A stretch of DNA of 64,000 nt from UBA5189 sp040389445 (GTDB lineage: Bacteria; Chloroflexota; Limnocylindria; Limnocylindrales; CSP1-4), in assembly GCA_040389445.1 (NCBI GenBank), contig JAZJZX010000004.1, positions 138,597 through 202,596 of the forward strand, in the 5' to 3' direction. Positions 32,891 through 40,673 of the stretch are shown here, in pieces; position 1 is the first letter of the stretch; every line of letters starts with the position of its first letter. The notes under the pieces are model-generated. The model did no database searches. It had not been told where the DNA came from and worked only from the letters and a program-made list of their open reading frames with translations. The position numbers and the translations under genes were made by a program.

Positions 32891-34639
32891 TCAGACAGTA
32901 GGCCCCGTGTCTGAAGGTCCGACCGTCGATTCCTGAAGGTTTGCTGAAGATGGGGGCACGGACGCACCGGAACCTGCGCTCGCCCGCGGCAGCCAGGCGC
33001 TGAAGATGGCACCGCCGCCCGGGCCGGGGCTGTCGGCGGTGACTCGCCCGCCGTGCGCCTCGACGATCGCACGAACGATGGCGAGGCCCAGGCCGGCACC
33101 GCCGGGCGTGGCCGGGCCTGCGTTCATCGCCGGCCCTGCGTTCGTGCCGGGCGCCGCGTCGGGCGTCGTGCCGGGCGCCGTGTCGGGCGTCGTGCCGGGC
33201 GCCGTGTCGGGCGCCGCGCGGCCGCCGTTCGTGTCGCGCGCCCGGGCGCCGTCGGCTCGATAGAAACGGTCGAAGACGCGAGTCAGCGCCTCGGCCGGGA
33301 GGCCGTCCCCGTCGTCACGGACCGTCACCCGGATGAACTCGCCATCGGGCGCGGCTGCGATGAGGATGGCCCCGCCCGGATCCGTATGGCGGGCCGCGTT
33401 CTCCACGAGGTTCAGGAGGACCTGCTTGACCCGGTCCCGGTCGCCGGCAATCCGGACCTCCGCCGGGGCCTCGATGGAAACCCGGCGTTCCGCAAGCCCG
33501 GCGCCCAGCTCCTCGACCACCTCCCGGGCGACCTCGCCGGCCCCGAACTCCGTGCTGATCAGGGGCACCCGCTGGTCACCGTCCTCGAACTGGGAGAGGA
33601 GCAGCAGGTCCGCGGCCAGCCGCGCCAGCCGGTCGATTTCGCGGTGCATGGCCGCCAGGACCCGCTGGACGGCCGCGGGATCCCCTTCGTCGATGCCCAG
33701 CAGGAGCACCTCCACCATGCCCCGCAGTGCCGCGAGCGGGCTCCGGAGTTCGTGCGAGGCGTCGGCCACGAAGCGGCGCTGCGCGCTGACGCCGGCCTCC
33801 AGCTGGTCCACCATCCGGTCGAAGGCCACGGCCAGGCGGCCGGTCTCGGTCCGATCGTCATGCGCGCCCACCCGCAGCGCGCGGTCACCGGCCGCGATGC
33901 GGTCGGCCGTGCGCACGACGCGCTCGAGCGGTCGGAGCAGGACGCGCGTGATCGGCAGCCCAAGCCCGATGCCGAGCGCGACGGAGACCAGCAACCCGAG
34001 GAGCAGGAAGAGGCGCAGCTGGTCCAGCGTGGAATCGGCGGATTCCAGCGACGTGGCCACGGCCGCCGCCGCGACCACGGTCCCGGCCCCGTCACGCACC
34101 GGCTCGATGACGAGCAGGAGGCGGGGACGCCCGTCGGCATCGAGGCGGATGTTGGCGACAGCTACTACCATTGGGCCTTCATGGTCGGTGGTCGCGGCGG
34201 CCAGCTCGGACGAGGATGGGGTCGGCCAGGCGGGTCCATCGGGCAGGAGTTCGGACGCCGCGACGAGGCTGCCCGTCGCGTCCACCACGGCTACGTTGTG
34301 GTCCCGACCGGCGAGTGCCCGGACGAGATCCCGACCGAACTTCGCCAGGTCCTTCTCGGCGGGCTTGCCCGGCTTCGGGGCCGGCACGTCCTGGCTTGCC
34401 AGCCGCGTGACCTCCGCCGTGATGCGCCGAGTCGCATCGTCCACGACGAAGCGCTCCAGCTGGCCGTACAGGACGATCGACAGGGCGAGCACGATTGCGC
34501 CGACGAGGGCCACATAGGTCGCCGTCAGGCGCCACCGAATGGACATGCCCCCGAGGGCGGCGGAGACGCGCGAGCGCCGCGCGCCCTGGATCGGCGCGCC
34601 CCGGATCGGCGCGCCCCGGATCGGCGCGCGATCAGCCAC
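32891..34639 (-). CDS. sensor histidine kinase with repeat insertion in the ATP lid
   Basis: The 582-residue kinase has two membrane helices (about 37-57 and 185-207) around an extracellular sensor, HAMP, HisKA (FVADASHELRSPLAAL), and a catalytic domain with N-box (LLNLVENAARHT), G1 (DDGDGLP), F-box (FDRFYRAD) and G2 (GAGLGLAIV). Between F and G2, where the ATP lid is normally short, sits about 40 residues of APDTAPGTTPD-type repeats from a 24-bp tandem. The N-terminus has APIRG repeats from a 15-bp tandem. GTG 34639 overlaps the regulator stop by 8 bp; ATG 34546 is an alternative start. Confidence 0.88.
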   Translation of the reverse strand: MADRAPIRGAPIRGAPIQGARRSRVSAALGGMSIRWRLTATYVALVGAIVLALSIVLYGQLERFVVDDATRRITAEVTRLASQDVPAPKPGKPAEKDLAKFGRDLVRALAGRDHNVAVVDATGSLVAASELLPDGPAWPTPSSSELAAATTDHEGPMVVAVANIRLDADGRPRLLLVIEPVRDGAGTVVAAAAVATSLESADSTLDQLRLFLLLGLLVSVALGIGLGLPITRVLLRPLERVVRTADRIAAGDRALRVGAHDDRTETGRLAVAFDRMVDQLEAGVSAQRRFVADASHELRSPLAALRGMVEVLLLGIDEGDPAAVQRVLAAMHREIDRLARLAADLLLLSQFEDGDQRVPLISTEFGAGEVAREVVEELGAGLAERRVSIEAPAEVRIAGDRDRVKQVLLNLVENAARHTDPGGAILIAAAPDGEFIRVTVRDDGDGLPAEALTRVFDRFYRADGARARDTNGGRAAPDTAPGTTPDTAPGTTPDAAPGTNAGPAMNAGPATPGGAGLGLAIVRAIVEAHGGRVTADSPGPGGGAIFSAWLPRASAGSGASVPPSSANLQESTVGPSDTGPTV

Positions 34640-35327
34640 GGAGGCTGTATCCGACGCCGCGAACCGCCGCGATCAGCGTCCGGTCCTGATCCCCGAGCTT
34701 CTCACGGAGCGCGTGGATGTGGACCTCGATGACGTTGGCATCGCCTTCGTATTCGTATCCCCAGATGCGATTCATGATCGCCTCCCGCGTGAGCACCTGG
34801 CGAGGATGGCTCAGGAGCAGCTCCAGGAGCTCGAATTCCCGCGGCGTGAGGGCGATCGGGCGGCCATCGACGGCAACCTCGCGCGTCTCGCGGTCCAGGG
34901 TCAGCGGGCCCGCGCGCAGCCGCCGACCCAGGACGACGCCCCGCCGCCGGAGGATCGCCCGCACCCGCGCCAGCAGCTCCTTGAAGGTGAACGGCTTCGC
35001 GAGGTAATCGTCCGCGCCGGCCTCGAGGCCGTCGACGCGATCGTCGACATCCCCGCGCGCGGTCAGCATCAGGATTCCGACGTCGCCGGACGCCCGGAGG
35101 GATCGACACACGTCGAGGCCGTCGGTTCCCGGCAGCATCCGATCCAGGATGACCAGATCGGGGATCCACGAGCGGGCCAGCTCCATGGCCGCGCTCCCGT
35201 CGACGGCCAGCCGGACCTCGAAGCCCTCGTACCCGAGGCCCAGCTCCAGGTACTCGCGCATCGTGAGCTCGTCATCGACGACGAGCACTCGTGGCCGGCG
35301 ATCCTGGTCTGCGACGGGCGTGCCCAT
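34632..35327 (-). CDS. OmpR/PhoB-family response regulator
   Basis: ATG 35327 follows GAGG at 7 bp. The 231-residue protein has a canonical receiver (VLVVDDE, phospho-Asp in LVILDRMLPG, Thr in MLTARG, Lys in AKPFTFKEL) and a winged-helix DNA-binding domain (LTPREFELLELLLSHP, NVIEVHIHALREKLG, VRGVGYSLRG). Its gene overlaps the histidine kinase gene and directly follows a membrane protein gene, forming one operon. Confidence 0.93.
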   Translation of the reverse strand: MGTPVADQDRRPRVLVVDDELTMREYLELGLGYEGFEVRLAVDGSAAMELARSWIPDLVILDRMLPGTDGLDVCRSLRASGDVGILMLTARGDVDDRVDGLEAGADDYLAKPFTFKELLARVRAILRRRGVVLGRRLRAGPLTLDRETREVAVDGRPIALTPREFELLELLLSHPRQVLTREAIMNRIWGYEYEGDANVIEVHIHALREKLGDQDRTLIAAVRGVGYSLRG

Positions 35328-35335
35328 CGACAACC

Positions 35336-36034
35336 TCAGCGCAGCGTGATGGTGTACACGATCTTGTCGATCCGGAGCGTTGCCTCGGTCCTGGTCTGCG
35401 ACAGGATCGCCGTATCCGGGCCGGGGGCGTTGGTGAAATACCAGCAGCCGTCCGGCGAGGGCTCCTCGACCGCGTACTCGAAGGGTTCGGAGCCATCCGG
35501 TCCGTAGGTTTCCCAGAAGTCGCCGGATCCGCTGCCGCAGACGCGCGAGTCGATCCTCGCGATCTTGGCGCCGAACGGGATGGACCCGGGCGGGATATCC
35601 CAGGTGACGCCGAGGAACAGGCTCATGCTCCGGTCCGTGTGCAGGATGGCCGAATCGCCCTGCTTCTTGACGGTGCCGTTGGGCGGGATTTCCGCGGAGA
35701 CGTAGTCACGGCCCTTCACGGTGATCGTGATCACGGTGCCGGGCGGGAGGGTCGGCCTGGGTGTTCCGGTTGGACCCGCGGTTGGCCCGGGCGTGCCGGA
35801 CGGGCCGGGCGAGGTGGACCCTCCGCTCGCGCTGGGCGCGGGGCGGGGAGTCCGCGTGGGGCGGGCCGTGGGACGTTCCGTCGCGAACTCCGTGGGTGTC
35901 GCGAGCAGGTCGGCGCTCGGAGCCGCCGTCGGATCCAGCGACCCGCCGGTCACCGCCCGGAGGGCGAAGAATCCCAACAGCAGCACCGCGAGGGTCCCGC
36001 CGAAGGCGGCGGCGAGGAGGGCGACGGAGCGCAT
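35336..36034 (-). CDS. membrane-anchored extracytoplasmic protein with PT-rich stalk
   Basis: The 232-residue product has one N-terminal helix (VALLAAAFGGTLAVLLLGFFAL), a ~65-residue Pro/Thr/Ser/Gly stalk and a ~125-residue beta-rich domain (TVITITVKGRDYVSAEIPPNGTV, FWETYGPDG, CWYFTNAPG, TLRIDKIVYTITLR) with two Cys. It lies 8 bp ahead of the response regulator gene, so it may be an accessory sensor or substrate of that system. No family was recognised. Confidence 0.68.
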   Translation of the reverse strand: MRSVALLAAAFGGTLAVLLLGFFALRAVTGGSLDPTAAPSADLLATPTEFATERPTARPTRTPRPAPSASGGSTSPGPSGTPGPTAGPTGTPRPTLPPGTVITITVKGRDYVSAEIPPNGTVKKQGDSAILHTDRSMSLFLGVTWDIPPGSIPFGAKIARIDSRVCGSGSGDFWETYGPDGSEPFEYAVEEPSPDGCWYFTNAPGPDTAILSQTRTEATLRIDKIVYTITLR

Positions 36035-36134
36035 CAGTCAGGGATCGTAGCGCACGGTGCGGGTGAGGCGGTCCACGCGGAACGAGGATCCGGCGGCGCG
36101 ATGACGAAAACGTGCCGGGCAGCCATGTTGCGGC

Positions 36135-36563
36135 TCAGCGACCGAGCGCGGCGTCGAGCGCGGCCTCGGTTGCATCGACGGCTGCCATCACGTCGGGTTC
36201 CGGAGCGCGGATGCCGATGGCGTCGGACAGCGAGGTGATCCGCGCATCGAGGGCATCGGTGGCCGCCGGATTCAGGATCGCCAGCGAAGGCCGGGCGGCG
36301 TCGAAGGTTTGGCGGACCCGGTTCGCCGCGGCCACGGCTCCGCCGGCGTCGGCGCCGCCTTCGAGCAACTTGCGGTATTCGAGCCGAATGACATCCAGCG
36401 ACGAGCGGATGGGTGCGATCTCCAATCGAACCGCATCCACGCCGTCGGCCAGGCTGGGGCTGGTCAGGCGGCCGCCGACGGCTCCGAGCACAAGCCCGGC
36501 GACGAAGGCAGCGATGGCCACGATGGCCACTTTCCGCCCCCGCTCAGCTCGATAGATCGCCAC
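36135..36563 (-). CDS. small membrane-anchored helical protein
   Basis: ATG 36563 has GGAGG 9 bp upstream, inside the end of the hydantoinase gene (stop at 36566). The 142-residue product has one N-terminal helix (VAIVAIAAFVAGLVLGAVGG) and an outside all-helical domain (LEIAPIRSSLDVIRLEYRKLL, AVAAANRVRQTFDAARPSL). Its helical repeat resembles the periplasmic helical domains of the iron-uptake proteins in the same operon, which hints at a link, but no motif proves it. Confidence 0.62.
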   Translation of the reverse strand: MAIYRAERGRKVAIVAIAAFVAGLVLGAVGGRLTSPSLADGVDAVRLEIAPIRSSLDVIRLEYRKLLEGGADAGGAVAAANRVRQTFDAARPSLAILNPAATDALDARITSLSDAIGIRAPEPDVMAAVDATEAALDAALGR

Positions 36564-36565
36564 GG

Positions 36566-38803
36566 TTACCGTCCTCCCTCGCGTTCGATGGCGACGATAA
36601 CGGACGCCGAGCGATCCGCCGCTGACCCGGAGGTACTGGGTCGCACTTCCGCCTCCACGGCTCGCAGCACGCCGGCCAGGGTGCTCATGGGCGAACAGTC
36701 AACCACGCGGCGCCCGCTGACCACCACGACCGGCGGGGCCACGCTGGCCGGCCCGACGTGGCGTTCGGCGCGGCGGATCTCCTCCAGCGCCGTGTTCGCG
36801 AAGTCCTCGCCGGATCCCACCAGGATCGCGTCCGCGACGCCGTGGTGGGCGACCGTGCCGCGTCGGTCGACGAGGGCCCACGGCCGTCCCGCGCCGGAGC
36901 CGCGGCCCCAGCCCCAGGAGCGTCCCGCGTCGGAGCCGCGGCCCCACGGCCGTCCCGCGCCGCGGCCCGGGCGTTGACCGGCCTCCGGGCCGGCAAAGGC
37001 AATGTAGTGCGCGGTTCGCCCGACTTCCGACAGCTCCTCCGGGGGCAGACCGAGCGTTGAGCCGGCGCGGGCGAGCAGCGTCGCCTCGTCCACCGGATCC
37101 GCGGGCGGCGGACCGCCGGCCTCCAGCGGGAGGGAGCCCGTCGTGATGGCGCGCAGGAGCCGCCGCGCGGCGTCGAATTCGGTGGTCGTCTCCAGGCTGG
37201 CCGGCGCGGCTCCGGCCGCCATGGCGGCCGCTTCCGACGCATCGATCGCCTCGCGGATGGTGGATTCGTCGGCCGCGGCGGCGCTCCGCTCCTCGACCGC
37301 CTGGATGAGGCTGGTGGCCGCCCCGATGGAGCTCAGGATCTCGGCGTGGCGGGCGAGTTCGCCCCGTACCCCGAGCGAGGCGGCCAGGGACGGAACCAGG
37401 GCGCCGGCGCCCCCGCCGACGCCCACGATGGCGAGACTCCGGACGTCCGTGCCCGCGGCGCTCGCCGCGGCCCGCAGGGTCCGCTCCAGCTCCGCCGCGG
37501 CGACCTGCAGCATGGAGTTCGCGAGTTCCCGGGGGTCGACACCGAGGAGGCGTCCCGCGGCCGCGAACGCGAGCTCGGCGGATTCCCGGCCGCCCGGCGC
37601 CGCGGCGTAGCTGTCCGGCGTCACGACACCGGTCGCGTTCGCCGCGCACGTCACGGTCAGGGCGAACCGGCCGCCGTCGGCGTCCACGACGAGGTGGTCG
37701 ACCGAATCGCCCGCCCGGGGGGCCACGAGCGCGGCGCGGGCACCGGCCAGCATCGCGGGCTCGGCGAAGGCGGCATACGGGAGGCCCGCGATATGCGCAC
37801 TCCGCGGTCCGACCGCGATGACCCGGCGGCCCTTGATCCGCGCCAGGCTGCCGCCCGCCACACCGGCCACCCAGACATCCAGGGACCGGAGGCAAGTGGC
37901 ATAGGCGCCGACCCGGACATAGGCGAGGCGCGGTCGGCGCCCGCGAACGATCGCGATGTTGGTCGAGGTGCCCCCGACCTCCAGCATCAGCCCGTCGCCG
38001 AGGTCGAGGTGGTGGAGGGCTCCCGAGACGGACGCCGCGGGGCCCGAGAACAGGGATCGGAGGGGGAGCGCGGCGAACCCGGCGAGGTCCGTTGCTCCGC
38101 CGTCGCCGCGGAGGATCACCAGTGGGGCGTGCACGCCGGCGGCGGCCAGCCCCTCCGCAACGACCGCGGCCGTCGCCTGGGCGCGGGGCAGGATCGCGGC
38201 GTTCACCAGCGCCGACACGGTCCGCAGCTCCAGGCCCAGGACGCCGGTCAGCTGGTGGCCGGCGCAGGCCGGCAGGCCGCGCTCGGCCGCGGCGGCCAGG
38301 ATCGCGATCTCGCCGGCCGGGTCGTCCACCGCAAAGGCCTCGCTCACGGCGATCGAGCGAGCCCCCTCCGCGACGAGCTCGTCGATCACGGTGCCCGCGT
38401 GGGCGGCGTCCAGGCCCCTGGTGGCATCGACGAACCGATAGCGCGGCTCAAGGACGCGGCCGGGAGCGAGCGCCAGGCGGCCGATGTCCGTTCGACGCTT
38501 CGCCGGGCCCAGGTCCGGCGCTCGCCCGATGCCCACCAGGCCCACGACCGGCAGATCTCCCTCCAGCAGGGCGTTCACCGCGAGCGAGGTGGAATGGCCG
38601 ACCATCACGATGGGGCCCACACCCGCCCGGTCCACGGCGGCACTCGCCGCAGCCAGGACGGCCACCACACCGGATGCGATGCCGTCCGGAGCGTCGTGCG
38701 AGGTCGGCACCACGGCCCGGGCGACGACCTCGCCGGTCGTCACGTCCACGGCCGCGGCCTTGGTGAAGGTTCCGCCGACGTCGATCCCGAGCCGGACCGG
38801 CAT
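36566..38803 (-). CDS. hydantoinase/oxoprolinase-family protein (HyuA-like)
   Basis: ATG 38803 begins the ASKHA-type nucleotide-binding fold (MPVRLGIDVGGTFTKAAAVD). The 745-residue protein has Hydant_A_N, then the Hydantoinase_A core (LRSLFSGPAASVSGALHHL, LMLEVGGTSTNIAIVRG, VGGGAGALVPSLAASLG). Members hydrolyse 5-oxoproline or N-methylhydantoin in an ATP-dependent way, normally with a HyuB partner, which is not in this window. About residues 615-650 carry a GC-rich repeat insertion (GRGSDAGRSWGWGRGSGAGR). It follows the FTR1 gene by 2 bp, an unusual pairing. The substrate is unknown. Confidence 0.82.
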   Translation of the reverse strand: MPVRLGIDVGGTFTKAAAVDVTTGEVVARAVVPTSHDAPDGIASGVVAVLAAASAAVDRAGVGPIVMVGHSTSLAVNALLEGDLPVVGLVGIGRAPDLGPAKRRTDIGRLALAPGRVLEPRYRFVDATRGLDAAHAGTVIDELVAEGARSIAVSEAFAVDDPAGEIAILAAAAERGLPACAGHQLTGVLGLELRTVSALVNAAILPRAQATAAVVAEGLAAAGVHAPLVILRGDGGATDLAGFAALPLRSLFSGPAASVSGALHHLDLGDGLMLEVGGTSTNIAIVRGRRPRLAYVRVGAYATCLRSLDVWVAGVAGGSLARIKGRRVIAVGPRSAHIAGLPYAAFAEPAMLAGARAALVAPRAGDSVDHLVVDADGGRFALTVTCAANATGVVTPDSYAAAPGGRESAELAFAAAGRLLGVDPRELANSMLQVAAAELERTLRAAASAAGTDVRSLAIVGVGGGAGALVPSLAASLGVRGELARHAEILSSIGAATSLIQAVEERSAAAADESTIREAIDASEAAAMAAGAAPASLETTTEFDAARRLLRAITTGSLPLEAGGPPPADPVDEATLLARAGSTLGLPPEELSEVGRTAHYIAFAGPEAGQRPGRGAGRPWGRGSDAGRSWGWGRGSGAGRPWALVDRRGTVAHHGVADAILVGSGEDFANTALEEIRRAERHVGPASVAPPVVVVSGRRVVDCSPMSTLAGVLRAVEAEVRPSTSGSAADRSASVIVAIEREGGR

Positions 38804-38805
38804 CG

Positions 38806-40068
38806 TCAGCCCGAGGCCTCGGGCTGACGACGGTGGTCGCGACGTTGGTCGCCGCGGAGCCGCCTGCGGGCCGACAAGACGACCCACCCACCCACCACGA
38901 GGTAGGTCAGGAAGAGCCCCACCTGGGCGAGGATCGTCTCGGCCGTCGGGTGGTAGCCGGTCGCCTGGGCGAGGTAGATCGGCAGGCGCGGCAGGGATCC
39001 GGTCAGGTTCGTGATGTCGATGACGTAGGCCTCCTGGAGGCCGCGTACGGCGTTGCCGATGAAGACGATCGAGATCGCCATGACCAGCACCACCGAGATC
39101 CCGAGGAAGGCGTTGAGCGGTACCCGTCGGCCCAGCCGGAAGACCAGCCAGGTCAGGACACCGACCCCGACGAGCGCCAGTGCGGCACCCAGGGCAAGCC
39201 ACGGCTCCAGGCCCCGGGTATAGGACAGCAGCGCCTGGAAGAAGGCGACCGACTCGAAGCCCTGGCGATAGACGGCCGTGAAGCCGAGCGTGAACAGGGC
39301 GACGCTGCTGCCCGCGGCCACCGCGGTGAAGACGCGGGCGCTCATGAATTCGAGCCAGCGGCGCTGGTCCAGCCGGGACAGCAGCCAGTACGAGAAGGCA
39401 ACGAGGACGACCACGGCGACGAGGGCCGGAATCGCCTGGACCACGGACGGACGGACCGGCGCGATCCGGAGCAGGGTCTGGAGGATGAACCAGGTGGCGA
39501 TGGTCGCGCCGGCGGCGCTGGCGACGCCGGCCAGCACGGCCGTGCGGAGGTGGCTTGCCCGCGCCGCGGCGAGATAACCCAGGATGGACGAGACCAGCAG
39601 GATCGCTTCCAGGCCGCCCCGGAGCACCAGCACGAATGCCGTGCCGGCCACGACGGCCGGGGCGTAGCCCTGGAGCGAGAGGACGCGCTCGACCTCGTCC
39701 AGGCCGGCCTGGAGCCGGGCCACGTCGTCCGTCACGACGCTGACCGGCAGACCCGCCCGGATATCCGCCCGGAGGCGGGCGAAGGCATCCTCCATCTCGA
39801 GGGTCATGTCCGGATCGCGCTGCCGGAGCGGGATCTCCACGAGCTCGAAGCTGTCGAGGTAGGCGGTCCGGGCGGCCGCGACGGCCCCGGCAGTATCACC
39901 CGCCCGGTACGCCTCCAGGGACTGGGTCAGCGTGGCGCGGACTCCGATGACGAGGTCGATGTACTGGGCGAGCGGGTCGTCGCTGGCTGCCGCAACGCCG
40001 GACGCGGAGGCGGATCCGAGGGCCAGGGCAAGGAACGCGCCCGCGAGCGCGGCGCGGAGGCGACGCAC
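38806..40068 (-). CDS. FTR1-family iron permease with N-terminal extracytoplasmic domain
   Basis: GTG 40068 follows the lipoprotein stop by one base and starts a signal peptide (VRRLRAALAGAFLALALG). The ~420-residue protein has an extracytoplasmic helical domain (about 35-135), then seven membrane helices. The Fe-binding REGLE-type motifs appear as LRGGLEAILLV and YRQGFESVAFF, where Arg and Glu are kept and the middle residues vary. It imports iron, as in EfeU/FTR1 systems. The helical domain shares the pattern AYLxxFExVExPL with the lipoprotein encoded just upstream, which should deliver or oxidise the metal. Confidence 0.88.
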   Translation of the reverse strand: MRRLRAALAGAFLALALGSASASGVAAASDDPLAQYIDLVIGVRATLTQSLEAYRAGDTAGAVAAARTAYLDSFELVEIPLRQRDPDMTLEMEDAFARLRADIRAGLPVSVVTDDVARLQAGLDEVERVLSLQGYAPAVVAGTAFVLVLRGGLEAILLVSSILGYLAAARASHLRTAVLAGVASAAGATIATWFILQTLLRIAPVRPSVVQAIPALVAVVVLVAFSYWLLSRLDQRRWLEFMSARVFTAVAAGSSVALFTLGFTAVYRQGFESVAFFQALLSYTRGLEPWLALGAALALVGVGVLTWLVFRLGRRVPLNAFLGISVVLVMAISIVFIGNAVRGLQEAYVIDITNLTGSLPRLPIYLAQATGYHPTAETILAQVGLFLTYLVVGGWVVLSARRRLRGDQRRDHRRQPEASG

Positions 40069-40069
40069 C

Positions 40070-40474
40070 CTAGCGCAGCAGCGCGGCCGCGCGTTCGAGG
40101 CCGGCCTTCGCCTGATCAACGAGAACGGTCACTTCAGCCACGGACTTGCCGGCCTTGATCGCGTTTCGCAGCTCATCGCGAATCAGGTCCTCGAGCGTCT
40201 TGGTGAGCTCGGCGTTCCTTGCCTCGAGCGGTCCTTCGACGTACTCGAAGTGTTCGAGATAGGCGTCGCCGGCCAGTTGCTCCGCCTTGACGGCATCGCC
40301 GGCCTCGAGGGCGGCCAGCGCCTGATCCAGACCGTCGATCGTGAACTGGATCTCCGCCAGGACGTCGGTGGATGGCGCGGTCGATGGAGTCGGGGAGGAG
40401 GCCCCGCCGCACGCGGCCAGGCCGAGGATTGCCGCCGCCGCGAGGGCGATGCGCCACGAGACGAACTTGCTCAT
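40070..40474 (-). CDS. iron-uptake lipoprotein related to the FTR1 extracytoplasmic domain
   Basis: ATG 40474 (MSKFVSWRIALAAAAILGLAAC) gives a clear lipoprotein signal with lipobox LAAC. The mature ~110 residues are helical (IDGLDQALAALEAGDAVKAEQLAGDAYLEHFEYVEGPL). They align with the N-terminal domain of the permease (YRAGDTAGAVAAARTAYLDSFELVEIPL), both with a conserved acidic FE-VE pattern that could bind metal. It is the first gene of an operon with the FTR1 and hydantoinase genes. The role is inferred from EfeO/P19-type partners. Confidence 0.72.
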   Translation of the reverse strand: MSKFVSWRIALAAAAILGLAACGGASSPTPSTAPSTDVLAEIQFTIDGLDQALAALEAGDAVKAEQLAGDAYLEHFEYVEGPLEARNAELTKTLEDLIRDELRNAIKAGKSVAEVTVLVDQAKAGLERAAALLR

Positions 40475-40629
40475 CGGATGGTGGCCTCTCTTGCGGTTGG
40501 TGGGTCCACGGCATGGTAGAGGCGGGCGCGAGGGCTGGTCAAGCGCCCTTGTACATCGAGTGCAAGTGACCTTGCAAGAACCGTCCATTCCACGACCGAA
40601 GGGGACGGGTGGACTCGCCGGCCGGATCA

Positions 40630-40657
40630 GCACGCGCCGGCCAGGGCCGGCGCGTGC
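40630..40657. terminator. strong hairpin after the TadG gene
   Basis: A 13-bp perfect inverted repeat, GCACGCGCCGGCC/GGCCGGCGCGTGC, has only AG between the arms. There is no T-run on either side, so it is at best an imperfect terminator between the TadG gene and the iron operon. Confidence 0.45.
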
Positions 40658-40673
40658 CGTGGGTTGCGAATGA

